From Pseudomonadales bacterium (GTDB lineage: Bacteria; Pseudomonadota; Gammaproteobacteria; Pseudomonadales; Azotimanducaceae), in the NCBI GenBank assembly GCA_021295935.1, contig JAGWBL010000052.1, positions 14,495 through 21,787 of the forward strand: DNA of 7,293 nt. Direction: 5' to 3'. The notes under the pieces are model-generated. The model saw nothing but the letters and a program-made list of their open reading frames with translations, made no database searches and was not told the DNA's origin. Position 1 is the stretch's first letter. The number at the start of each line of letters is the position of its first letter. Position numbers and translations under genes: made by a program. Positions 1 to 6,901 of the stretch are shown here, one piece after another.

Positions 1-1
1 T

Positions 2-1906
2 CAGGAACGAACGTACGCAGCCGGACGCATACCGGGGGGGTTTTTCCGGCGTGAGGGTCGGCCCAGCGAACGCGAGGTGCTGACTTGCCGCCTGATAGAC
101 AGACCGCTTCGGCCATTGTTTCCCAAGGGGTTCCTGAACGACGTTCAGGTCGTTGCGACCGTGATGTCAACGGACCGCCAACGAGACCCCGACATCTTGG
201 CCATGATCGGCTGTTCCGCGGCGCTCGCGATCTCGGGCCTTCCGTTCGCCGGCCCCATTGGAGCGGCGCGCGTAGGGTTCGCGGACGGCCTCTACCTGCT
301 CAACCCCACTTTCGAGCAACTCGAGAGCTCGTCTCTCAACATGGTTGTTGCCGGAACGGACAAGGCCGTCCTGATGGTGGAGTCGGAGGCCAAGGAACTT
401 ACCGAGGACCAGATGCTCGGCGCGGTGCTGTTCGCCCATCAGGAGATGCAGGGTTCGATTTCCGCGATCAAGGAATTGGCTGAAGTGGCTGGCAAGGCGC
501 GATGGAATTTCACTCCGCCTGCATCGGACGAAGCGCTTGTGAGTGAACTCGAGAGCGGCGTGCGAGAGAAGATCGAAGAGGCGTATCGCATCCAGAACAA
601 GTCGGAGCGCCGGGATCGAATCTCGAGCATCAAGGAAGCCACGGTCAAGGGACTGAACGATGCGGCGGCGCCGAAGTGGAACGAGGAGCAGATCCAGGCC
701 GAGATGAGCCGAATCGAGAAGAACGCGGTTCGTGAGCGAGTCTTGGCAGGGGAGCCGCGCATTGACGGACGCGGTCATCGCGACGTGAGACCGATCGAGG
801 TCGAAGTGGGAGTGCTGCCCCGCGCGCACGGTTCGTCGCTGTTCCAGAGAGGGGAGACGCAGGCGATAGTTGCTGCCACTCTGGGAACCAACCGCGATGC
901 GGCGCTTATCGATGCATTGGAGGGCAGCTACAAGGATCGGTTCCTGCTGCACTACAACTTCCCGCCCTACAGCGTGGGCGAGACGGGCATGATGATGAGT
1001 CCGAAACGTCGTGAGATCGGCCATGGATGGCTTGCGCGGCGAGCCATAAGCACGGTGCTTCCTGAAGAGGAGGACTTCCCCTACACGCTTCGAGTCGTCT
1101 CGGAAATCACCGAGAGCAATGGCTCGAGTTCCATGGCAAGCGTCTGCGGAACGTCGCTTGCTTTGATGGATGCGGGCGTTCCGACCAGCGCGGCCGTGGC
1201 CGGAGTCGCCATGGGACTGGTGAAGGACGGCGAACGGTTCGCGATTCTCACCGACATCCTCGGTGACGAAGACCACCTTGGGGACATGGACTTCAAGGTG
1301 GCTGGCACCTACCGAGGCGTGACCGCCCTGCAGATGGACATCAAGATCGATGGCATCACCGAAGAGATCATGGAGCAGGCTCTTGCTCAAGCAAGGGAGG
1401 CGCGCACTCACATACTCGGCGAGATGGACAAGGTCATCCAGGAACCGCGTCACGAACTCTCAGAGAACGCCCCGGTGGTGCTCACTCTGATGGTTCCGCC
1501 TGACAAGGTGAGGGACGTCATCGGCAAGGGCGGAGCGACGATCCGTGCCCTGCAGGAAGAGACGGGATCGCAGATCGAACTGGACGACGATGGGACGGTC
1601 AGGATCTATGCGGCAGATCGGGATTCCGGGCAGCAAGCGGTGGAGAGAATCAAGGCCCTGACGGCAAAGCCCGAAATCGGAAGGATCTACAACGGCAAGG
1701 TCGTGCGAGTGGTGGAGTATGGAGCCTTCGTGAACATCTTGCCGGGCAAGGACGGCCTCCTGCACATTTCCCAGATTTCCAGAGATCGTGTCGAAGACGT
1801 CAACGACTACGTTGAAGAAGGAGACTCGGTGGACGTGAAGGTGTTGGATGTCGACCCACGCGGGAAGATCAGGCTTTCAATGAAGGATCTCCCGAAAATC
1901 GCCTGA
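2..1906 (+). CDS. pnp: Polyribonucleotide nucleotidyltransferase (PNPase), 5'-truncated by window edge
   Basis: PNPase is a trimeric 3'-5' phosphorolytic exoribonuclease that degrades mRNA in the cytoplasm, often within the RNA degradosome. The frame is open from base 2 and begins QERTYAAGRIPG, so the GTG at 77 is internal and not the start. About 62 residues are missing upstream, judged by matching the catalytic residues to E. coli numbering. The first RNase PH core carries the FFRRE arginines (visible residues 14-18). The second core has PKRREIGHG, ESNGSSSMASVCG (phosphate binding) and the acidic cluster DEDHLGDMDFK, equivalent to E. coli D486, D492 and K494 (codons at 1271, 1289 and 1295). 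A KH domain with the GKGG loop follows near 1500-1620, then an S1 domain near 1675-1890. The protein stops just after S1, without the acidic or Ala/Pro-rich tail seen in E. coli. All catalytic residues checked are intact. The usual neighbour rpsO would lie outside the window. Confidence 0.98.
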   Translation, partial: QERTYAAGRIPGGFFRREGRPSEREVLTCRLIDRPLRPLFPKGFLNDVQVVATVMSTDRQRDPDILAMIGCSAALAISGLPFAGPIGAARVGFADGLYLLNPTFEQLESSSLNMVVAGTDKAVLMVESEAKELTEDQMLGAVLFAHQEMQGSISAIKELAEVAGKARWNFTPPASDEALVSELESGVREKIEEAYRIQNKSERRDRISSIKEATVKGLNDAAAPKWNEEQIQAEMSRIEKNAVRERVLAGEPRIDGRGHRDVRPIEVEVGVLPRAHGSSLFQRGETQAIVAATLGTNRDAALIDALEGSYKDRFLLHYNFPPYSVGETGMMMSPKRREIGHGWLARRAISTVLPEEEDFPYTLRVVSEITESNGSSSMASVCGTSLALMDAGVPTSAAVAGVAMGLVKDGERFAILTDILGDEDHLGDMDFKVAGTYRGVTALQMDIKIDGITEEIMEQALAQAREARTHILGEMDKVIQEPRHELSENAPVVLTLMVPPDKVRDVIGKGGATIRALQEETGSQIELDDDGTVRIYAADRDSGQQAVERIKALTAKPEIGRIYNGKVVRVVEYGAFVNILPGKDGLLHISQISRDRVEDVNDYVEEGDSVDVKVLDVDPRGKIRLSMKDLPKIA

Positions 1907-1964
1907 GCTCGCGGGCGATGAGACTTGAGCCAGAGTGAGGTTCAAGAGACAGAAACCGTTCAGT

Positions 1965-1975
1965 TTGAGACTCAA
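1965..1975. repeat. Small palindrome TTGAG-A-CTCAA downstream of pnp
   Basis: Perfect 5-base arms surround a single base. The symmetry extends imperfectly to AGT/ACT on the outside if one G is bulged. An imperfect partner, GAGACTTGAG at 1920-1929, could pair with CTCAAGACTC at 1971-1980 (9 of 10 positions). No T-run follows, so a terminator is unlikely. It could be an operator or chance. Confidence 0.3.
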
Positions 1976-2004
1976 GACTCCCACCTGAAGCCATAGTGCG
2001 TTTG

Positions 2005-2019
2005 GTCCATTCGATGGAC
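2005..2019. repeat. Perfect inverted repeat GTCCAT-TCG-ATGGAC
   Basis: Two perfect 6-base arms enclose a 3-base loop, which could form a short hairpin in RNA or a protein-binding site in DNA. It lies about 100 bases after the pnp stop and is not followed by a T-run, so it is not a standard intrinsic terminator. It could protect the 3' end of the pnp transcript, which is inference only. Confidence 0.35.
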
Positions 2020-2118
2020 GTTGAACAGGTGGGGCGCACGCAGGTGATTCCAGATCCAGGAGCAACTGCGCATGAACGGTGGAGCCAACCTGGAAGCGAA
2101 GAGGCAGGTCGTCGAGTG

Positions 2119-2134
2119 CGTAGAGTAGGCTACG
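2119..2134. repeat. Short hairpin CGTAG-AGTAGG-CTACG
   Basis: Perfect 5-base arms enclose a 6-base loop. A second pair of arms, GTGCG (2116-2120) and CGCAC (2143-2147), overlaps it and would compete. It lies about 110 bases before the carboxylase start codon. Short arms of this kind are expected by chance in GC-rich DNA, so significance is doubtful. Confidence 0.2.
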
Positions 2135-2234
2135 GTCTCGGTCGCACGCCCCAAACCAGTGGTGCCGCGCTCTCGGCATGACGGAGCATGTTTGATGGGT
2201 GCGTGCGCAGTGGCTGCCGCAATCATCATCGACT

Positions 2235-2240
2235 GGAGGT
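2235..2240 (+). promoter_or_regulatory. Ribosome binding site of the carboxylase gene
   Basis: GGAGGT is a strong Shine-Dalgarno match placed close to the ATG at 2244. It decides the start: the in-frame GTG at 2199 would give a 15-residue longer protein but has no comparable site and adds residues that do not look like the family's N-terminus. Confidence 0.75.
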
Positions 2241-2243
2241 TCC

Positions 2244-3854
2244 ATGGCGGTTTTGCCGACATCCGTGGATCGGGAAAGCGACGACTACCGGCGTGCTCGC
2301 AACGCGAACCTCGCCAGCGCCCAGCATGTGCGCGATCTTCATCGACAGCTTGCTCGAGGTGGGACGACCCGTGCGCGGGACAGACACGTTGCGCGGGGGA
2401 AGCTTCTGCCGCGGGAACGAGTCTGCCGACTGCTGGATGTCGGAACGGAGTTCCTTGAACTCTCGCCCGTCGCTGGGTACGGGCTCTACGAGGATGACCT
2501 TCCTGCGGGCGGCATCATCACTGGCATGGGCTACGTCTCCGGACAGGCCTGTGTCATCGTCGCCAACGACGCCACGGTGAAGGGCGGCACGTACTACCCG
2601 ATCACGGTCAGGAAGCATCTTCGAGCTCAGGAGGTCGCCCTGGAGAACAAGCTGCCGTGCATCTATCTGGTGGATTCTGGAGGGGCATTTCTCCCCATGC
2701 AGTCGGAGGTGTTCCCCGACAAGGAGCACTTCGGACGCATCTTCTACAACCAGGCGAATCTGTCAGCGAAGGGCCTCCCGCAGATCGCCGTGGTGATGGG
2801 TTCCTGCACGGCCGGAGGGGCGTACGTCCCCGCCATGTGCGACCAGTCCATCATCGTTCAGAATCAGGGCACGATCTTCTTGGGTGGCCCTCCTCTGGTC
2901 AAGGCGGCCACGGGCGAGTCGGTAGACCCGGAGAGCTTGGGAGGGGGCGATGTCCATTCCAGAAAGTCGGGAGTGACCGACCACCTCGCTACCGACGATG
3001 AACATGCGCTCGCGCTGGCGCGGGAGGCGATCGCCGCGTCGCACTTGCAACGAAGCCCGCGAGCGCGGATTTCGTCGTTCAACGAGCCCGTTCACGACCC
3101 CGAAGAGCTCTACGGCGTGGTTCCGGCGGGCAGCCGCATTCCTTACGACGTTCGGGAGGTGATCGGGCGGTTGGTTGATGGATCGGACTTTCATGAATTC
3201 AAGGCTTTGTACGGAGAGACCCTTGTTTGCGGATTCGCGACGATCCAGGGCCATCCGGTCGCGATCCTCGCGAACAACGGGGTCCTGTTCTCGGCGTCCG
3301 CCCTGAAGGGGGCGCACTTCATTCAGCTCGCGGACAGGCGCGCGATTCCGCTGCTGTTCCTCCAGAACATCACAGGGTTCATGGTGGGTCAGAAGTACGA
3401 GAACGAGGGCATCGCCAAGGACGGCGCGAAGATGGTCACCGCAGTGGCATGCGCCCGGGTGCCGAAGTTCACGGTCGTGATCGGCGGATCGTTTGGGGCC
3501 GGCAACTACGCGATGTGCGGCAGGGCCTACGGCCCGCGGTTCCTCTGGTCATGGCCCAACTCCAGAATCTCGGTGATGGGGGGCGAGCAGGCAGCCCAGG
3601 TGCTGGGTACGGTACGAAGGGAGAGCCTGGAGGCGCAAGGCAGAGACTGGTCGGTTTCGGAACTGGACGCCTTCATGGAAGACATTCGCCACCAGTACGA
3701 GGACGAGGGGCGCCCGACCTTTGGGTCTGCAAGGCTCTGGGACGACGGCATTCTTGATCCGCTCGACACCCGGGCGGTTCTTGGCATGGCGCTCAGCATC
3801 GCCAATCGACCCCTGGATACGGAATCCGCCGACTTCGGCATCTTCCGAATGTAG
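2244..3854 (+). CDS. mccB: Methylcrotonoyl-CoA carboxylase, carboxyltransferase (beta) subunit
   Basis: This is the carboxyltransferase half of a biotin-dependent acyl-CoA carboxylase. It moves CO2 from carboxybiotin to 3-methylcrotonyl-CoA, giving 3-methylglutaconyl-CoA in leucine breakdown. The 536 residues match the usual length (LiuB/MCC beta about 535). The N-terminal motif RGKLLPRERV is followed by NDATVKGGTYYP, DSGGA (144-148), the oxyanion loop GSCTAGGAY (186-194), ITGFMVGQKYE, and in the C-terminal half GGSFGAGNY (414-422) and MGGEQAA, ending FGIFRM as in MCC beta. NDATVKGGTYYP and YLVDSGGA fit MCC rather than geranyl-CoA carboxylase AtuC, which as I recall has NNSAIKGGT and TESGGA. 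Its biotin-bearing alpha subunit is absent from the 3' side, where an oppositely oriented regulator follows after 17 bases. No isovaleryl-CoA dehydrogenase or enoyl-CoA hydratase is adjacent, so this is not a classical liu cluster. Substrate choice from sequence is good but not certain. Confidence 0.93.
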   Translation: MAVLPTSVDRESDDYRRARNANLASAQHVRDLHRQLARGGTTRARDRHVARGKLLPRERVCRLLDVGTEFLELSPVAGYGLYEDDLPAGGIITGMGYVSGQACVIVANDATVKGGTYYPITVRKHLRAQEVALENKLPCIYLVDSGGAFLPMQSEVFPDKEHFGRIFYNQANLSAKGLPQIAVVMGSCTAGGAYVPAMCDQSIIVQNQGTIFLGGPPLVKAATGESVDPESLGGGDVHSRKSGVTDHLATDDEHALALAREAIAASHLQRSPRARISSFNEPVHDPEELYGVVPAGSRIPYDVREVIGRLVDGSDFHEFKALYGETLVCGFATIQGHPVAILANNGVLFSASALKGAHFIQLADRRAIPLLFLQNITGFMVGQKYENEGIAKDGAKMVTAVACARVPKFTVVIGGSFGAGNYAMCGRAYGPRFLWSWPNSRISVMGGEQAAQVLGTVRRESLEAQGRDWSVSELDAFMEDIRHQYEDEGRPTFGSARLWDDGILDPLDTRAVLGMALSIANRPLDTESADFGIFRM

Positions 3855-3871
3855 CCGCCGGATCGCTTCCC

Positions 3872-4324
3872 CTACAAGGGCAGTTCGGTGGTGTACTTGA
3901 CCTGACGCAAGGCGAACGTCGAGGTCAGATTTCCGACCTCGGGAAGGTGAACGAGAGTCTCCTTCAACAACACCTCGTACGCGCTCACGGTTGGCACGAC
4001 AATGCGCAGCAGGAAGTCGTTCTCGCCCGACACGGAGTAGCACTCCACCACTTCCGGGATGGACTGCACCGACCCTTCGAACCGGTTGAGCGCGTTCTCC
4101 TGATGCAAACGCAACGACACGTTGACGAAGACGTTGACGTTGAGGTCCAGCTTCTCCGGGTCAAGAAGCGAAACCCGCTTTCGGATCAGCCCTGTCTCGA
4201 TCAAGTTCCTGACGCGCCGCCAGCAGGGTGTGTGCGACAGCCCGACTCGAGCTCCCAGGTCGCGCACCGATATGTCCGCGTCGTGTTGGAGGTTGGCAAG
4301 GATGGATTTGTCGAAACTGTCCAT
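3872..4324 (-). CDS. Lrp/AsnC-family transcriptional regulator
   Basis: A 150-residue DNA-binding regulator of the feast/famine family, which usually form dimers to octamers and respond to amino acids or their 2-oxoacids. An N-terminal winged helix-turn-helix spans roughly residues 3-60, with SVRDLGARVGLSHTPCWRRV as its core and recognition helix. A hinge containing LLDPEKLDL leads to the C-terminal RAM ligand-binding domain (about 65-145), with VVECYSVSGENDFLLRIVV as the typical strand-turn-strand signature. The end, VKYTTELPL, is characteristic of one Lrp subfamily. The length is normal and nothing is missing. Only one sensible start exists (ATG at 4324-4322), but no clear Shine-Dalgarno lies before it, so translation may be weak. 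It is transcribed divergently from the oxidoreductase gene across 134 bases, which suggests local control of that gene and autoregulation. The effector is unknown; aromatic or branched-chain amino acids are an inference from context. Confidence 0.95.
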   Translation of the reverse strand: MDSFDKSILANLQHDADISVRDLGARVGLSHTPCWRRVRNLIETGLIRKRVSLLDPEKLDLNVNVFVNVSLRLHQENALNRFEGSVQSIPEVVECYSVSGENDFLLRIVVPTVSAYEVLLKETLVHLPEVGNLTSTFALRQVKYTTELPL

Positions 4325-4337
4325 TGTTAGGGAGCAT

Positions 4338-4381
4338 GTCCTATTTTCACAACATTGGTGAGATTATGGACTATCCTGTCC
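4338..4381. promoter_or_regulatory. Candidate Lrp-type operator with nested symmetry
   Basis: A 25-base AT-rich imperfect palindrome at 4343-4367, centred on 4355, matches at 8 of 12 base pairs and contains TTCAC facing GTGAG. It is flanked by GTCC (4338-4341) and GGAC (4368-4371), and the latter forms a second inverted pair with GTCC at 4378-4381. Lrp-family sites are typically AT-rich imperfect palindromes, often repeated, next to the regulator's own promoter. Assignment rests on position and symmetry only. Confidence 0.4.
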
Positions 4382-4444
4382 CTCATGCATAGAACACTTT
4401 GCAACATCGTCCTAAAGTTGCGGGATTAGGATTTGATGGTTGCG

Positions 4445-4451
4445 GGTGGAG
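4445..4451 (+). promoter_or_regulatory. Ribosome binding site deciding the oxidoreductase start
   Basis: GGTGGAG lies 7 bases before the ATG at 4459, a good position for initiation. An in-frame TTG at 4399 would add 20 residues (beginning MQHRPKVAG) that do not resemble the family's N-terminus, and it lacks a comparable site. Confidence 0.6.
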
Positions 4452-4458
4452 TTGCAAG

Positions 4459-6897
4459 ATGGCGTTAGATCGGCCGGATTCGCCGCTGAAGCGCGTCGGC
4501 TTCGAACTCTCGGAGGACTTCACGCGCGAACGCGGAACGATCTGGCTGAGCGGCACTCAAGCGATCGTGCGGCTCCTGCTCGACCAGCACCGACTGGACA
4601 AGAGTCGGGGATGGAACACGCGCGGCTTCGTGTCGGGCTATCGAGGATCGCCTCTGGGCGGCGTCGATGTCATGCTGTCTCGAGAGCGCGCACATCTTGA
4701 TGATGCCGGTGTCGTGTTCGAACCCGGCGTGAATGAAGACCTGGCGGCCACTGCCGTGTGGGGCACGCAACAGGTCAATCTGTTCCCCGGCGCCACTTGC
4801 GACGGCGTCTTCGGCATGTGGTACGGCAAGGCTCCGGGCCTTGATCGGTCGGGGGACGTGTTCCGGCACGCCAACGCTGCAGGATCGTCCCCTCGAGGCG
4901 GCGTGCTCGCATTGGTGGGAGACGATCCCGGTTGCAAGTCGTCAACCTTGCCCAGCGGAAGCGCAGGCACGCTTCGGGACGTGCGCGTGCCTATTCTGGT
5001 GCCAGGCGACCTGGAAGACCTGATCGATCTCGGACACTTCGGCTGGGGCCTGTCCCGGTACAGCGGCCTGTGGGCAGGATTGCTGGCGGTCACCTCGGTC
5101 ATGGACAGTTCCGGCACGGTGAATATCGATCCCAACCGCCACCGGTTCATCGAACCACCCAACGACTTCGATCCCCACATACGGCTTCCCGATCCTCCGA
5201 ACTCGCAGGAAGCTCGCTATCCGCTCAAGCTCAATCTGGCGGCAGAGTTCGCGACGGCAAACAAGGTCAACCGCCTCATCGCCAACCCCAAGCAAGCGAA
5301 GCTGACCGTCTTCGCCTGCGGCAAGACCTACACCGACTTGCGAGAGGCGTTGTCTCTCATCGGGCTTGCCACTTCGGACGCACTCGAGCGAGCGGGAGTC
5401 CGGCTGATCAAGATGGGAATGATCTGGCCCTTGGATCAGGGGTTCATCGCCGCGCACAGCCGAGACAGCTCGGCCATCCTGGTCGTGGAGAACAAGTCAG
5501 GGTTCCTGGAACGACAGCTGAAGACAGCGCTGTACGGGAGCGGCGCGCCGCCGATCTGGGGCAAGCAGGACCGCGCCGGAACACCTTTGTTCAATCTCGT
5601 TGGCGAACTGCCGACCTCCGATATCATCTTCGGGCTCGCCCGCGAGTTCGACGACGCGTCGGTGGAGATCCCCAATCGCGCCTACATCGACTACCTGGGG
5701 AGAAGGCGCGAAGAAGCGGAGGCGGACAGCCTGCCTGCAAATCTCGCGCGCCAGCCGCTTTACTGCGCAGGGTGTCCCCACAGTCGTTCCACCAAGGTGC
5801 CTGAAGGCAGCCGGGCGCTGGCCGGCATCGGCTGTCACTACATGGTGCAGTGGATGGACCGCAACACCAGCACGTTCACCCAAATGGGCGGCGAGGGCGT
5901 GACTTGGATCGGCCAGGCCCCGTTCACCGAGGAGACCAACCTGTTCGTCAATCTCGGTGATGGAACCTACTTTCACTCGGGGATCCTGGCGATACGCGCG
6001 GCGGTCGCCGCGAAGGTCAACATCACGTTCAAGTTGCTGTTCAACGACGCGGTGGCGATGACTGGCGGCCAAGCGGTGGAAGGGGGCCTCACGGTCGAGG
6101 ATGTCGTCGCGCAGGTTCAAGCGGAGCACGTGGCGGATGTTCGTGTCGTTTCGACAGATCCAGGAAGGTTCAAGCGCTCGGCGTTCAAGGCTGTGGATCG
6201 GAAGAAGTTCGACGCGGTGTCGCGGGAATTGCGCGAGATCGAGGGTTGCACGGTGCTGATCTACGACCAGCCGTGTGCGAACGAACTCCGTCGAAGGAGA
6301 AAGCGGAAGCTGGCGCCGCCTCCGGTCAGTCGGGTGGTGATCAACGAGGAGGTGTGCGAGGGATGCGGGGATTGCACGGCCGTGTCCAACTGCGTGGCCA
6401 TAGAACCTCATGAGACCGAGCTGGGCACCAAGCGCAAGATCAACCAGACCAGTTGCAACCAGGATCTGACGTGCGTCGAAGGGTTCTGTCCTTCGTTTGT
6501 CGAGATCGAGGGCACTCCTCGTCAGCCCGAGACCAGCATGCCTGAGATCGGCGAGATCCCCGATCCCGAACCCGCACCCGATAAGGCCAACATCCTGATC
6601 ACCGGTGTGGGCGGAACGGGCATCGTGACCGCAAGCCAAGTGCTTTCGGTAGCGGCACACCTCGAGCACAAGAATGCGACCAATCTGGACATGACCGGTC
6701 TCGCGCAGAAGGGTGGCGCTGTGTTCGCGCACATTCGCGTTTCGGATGTGGATCTGAATCGATCCGCCATCCCGGAAGGCATGGCCGACGTCTTGCTGGC
6801 TGCCGATTTGGTGACCGCAACTTCGAGCGAGACCCAGTCGTTCGTGAGCGCTGAGCGCACCAGGGCCGGGGCAAGCGTCCAGATGTCGCCGACGTGA
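4459..6897 (+). CDS. Indolepyruvate ferredoxin oxidoreductase, fused type; frame ends early inside the gamma domain
   Basis: This enzyme oxidatively decarboxylates aryl 2-oxoacids such as indolepyruvate or phenylpyruvate to the acyl-CoA, using thiamine diphosphate, Fe4S4 clusters and ferredoxin. The visible 812 residues run: pyrimidine-binding domain with FVSGYRGSPLGGVD (57-70) and GDDPGCKSST near 155; CAGCPH at 436-441; TPP-binding domain with GDG at 500-502 and N529-D530; a cluster domain with C633, C636, C639, C645, then C666, C672 and C677; and the start of the gamma (POR) domain with GVGGTG at 716-721. Family proteins of this fused type are usually above 1,100 residues. Here the frame hits TGA at 6895 just after RTRAGASVQMSPT, although the following DNA in another frame encodes the expected continuation. 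The gene is therefore frameshifted, split or misread. Without the downstream part the gamma domain is incomplete. Substrate preference cannot be read from the sequence; branched-chain oxoacids are also possible. Confidence 0.9.
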   Translation: MALDRPDSPLKRVGFELSEDFTRERGTIWLSGTQAIVRLLLDQHRLDKSRGWNTRGFVSGYRGSPLGGVDVMLSRERAHLDDAGVVFEPGVNEDLAATAVWGTQQVNLFPGATCDGVFGMWYGKAPGLDRSGDVFRHANAAGSSPRGGVLALVGDDPGCKSSTLPSGSAGTLRDVRVPILVPGDLEDLIDLGHFGWGLSRYSGLWAGLLAVTSVMDSSGTVNIDPNRHRFIEPPNDFDPHIRLPDPPNSQEARYPLKLNLAAEFATANKVNRLIANPKQAKLTVFACGKTYTDLREALSLIGLATSDALERAGVRLIKMGMIWPLDQGFIAAHSRDSSAILVVENKSGFLERQLKTALYGSGAPPIWGKQDRAGTPLFNLVGELPTSDIIFGLAREFDDASVEIPNRAYIDYLGRRREEAEADSLPANLARQPLYCAGCPHSRSTKVPEGSRALAGIGCHYMVQWMDRNTSTFTQMGGEGVTWIGQAPFTEETNLFVNLGDGTYFHSGILAIRAAVAAKVNITFKLLFNDAVAMTGGQAVEGGLTVEDVVAQVQAEHVADVRVVSTDPGRFKRSAFKAVDRKKFDAVSRELREIEGCTVLIYDQPCANELRRRRKRKLAPPPVSRVVINEEVCEGCGDCTAVSNCVAIEPHETELGTKRKINQTSCNQDLTCVEGFCPSFVEIEGTPRQPETSMPEIGEIPDPEPAPDKANILITGVGGTGIVTASQVLSVAAHLEHKNATNLDMTGLAQKGGAVFAHIRVSDVDLNRSAIPEGMADVLLAADLVTATSSETQSFVSAERTRAGASVQMSPT

Positions 6898-6901
6898 ACG
6901 C

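Larger units (their letters stand above)
1907..2243. other. Intergenic gap between pnp and the carboxylase gene, no gene recognised
   Basis: This stretch of 337 bases has no ORF that resembles a known family on either strand. Short frames exist on both strands (for example 1996-2181 plus and 1972-2262 minus), but their peptides look like random translation, rich in Arg, His, Ser and Cys, and lack a good ribosome binding site. No tRNA T-loop motif and no hairpin followed by a T-run is visible, so I see no intrinsic terminator for pnp. Several small inverted repeats are listed separately. The region probably holds the 3' end of the pnp transcript and the promoter of the carboxylase gene, but no convincing -35/-10 pair could be assigned. 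Confidence 0.6.
4325..4458. promoter_or_regulatory. Divergent control region between the Lrp-type gene and the oxidoreductase gene
   Basis: This 134-base region is visibly more AT-rich than the flanking genes and must carry promoters for both directions. On the minus strand CATAAT (4368-4363) is a 5-of-6 match to a sigma70 -10 box, with TATGCA (4391-4386) at 17-base spacing as a weak -35. On the plus strand the only candidates are weak, such as TATCCT at 4372-4377. The symmetric element at 4338-4381 overlaps the minus-strand -10, which would suit autorepression by the Lrp-type protein. The promoter boxes are tentative. Confidence 0.5.

Noticed and set aside
34..45. Run of seven G followed by five T inside pnp, as a possible slippage or phase-variation site
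   Set aside because: It encodes the conserved Gly-Gly-Phe-Phe of PNPase in frame, and phase variation of a housekeeping RNA-decay gene is unlikely.
77..79. GTG as the start of pnp
   Set aside because: The same frame is open upstream to the window edge and encodes conserved PNPase sequence (TYAAGRIPGGFFRREGRPSE), so the gene is truncated by the window rather than starting here.
167..1453. Long minus-strand open frame (428 codons) opposite pnp
   Set aside because: It lies fully inside a clearly conserved gene and its translation resembles no family I know; it is an antisense shadow of biased codon use.
1877..2262. Two overlapping minus-strand frames covering the pnp-carboxylase gap
   Set aside because: No family resemblance and no good ribosome binding site. 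One overlaps the pnp 3' end and the other overlaps the carboxylase start. I cannot rule out a decayed gene but have no positive evidence.
3855..3871. Bidirectional terminator between the convergent carboxylase and regulator genes
   Set aside because: The 17-base gap has no GC-rich stem with flanking T- or A-runs; any terminator must lie elsewhere or be factor-dependent.
6867..6897. Programmed ribosomal frameshift at the oxidoreductase break
   Set aside because: No slippery heptamer (X XXY YYZ) or strong downstream structure is visible near the stop, and the family is not known to use frameshifting.
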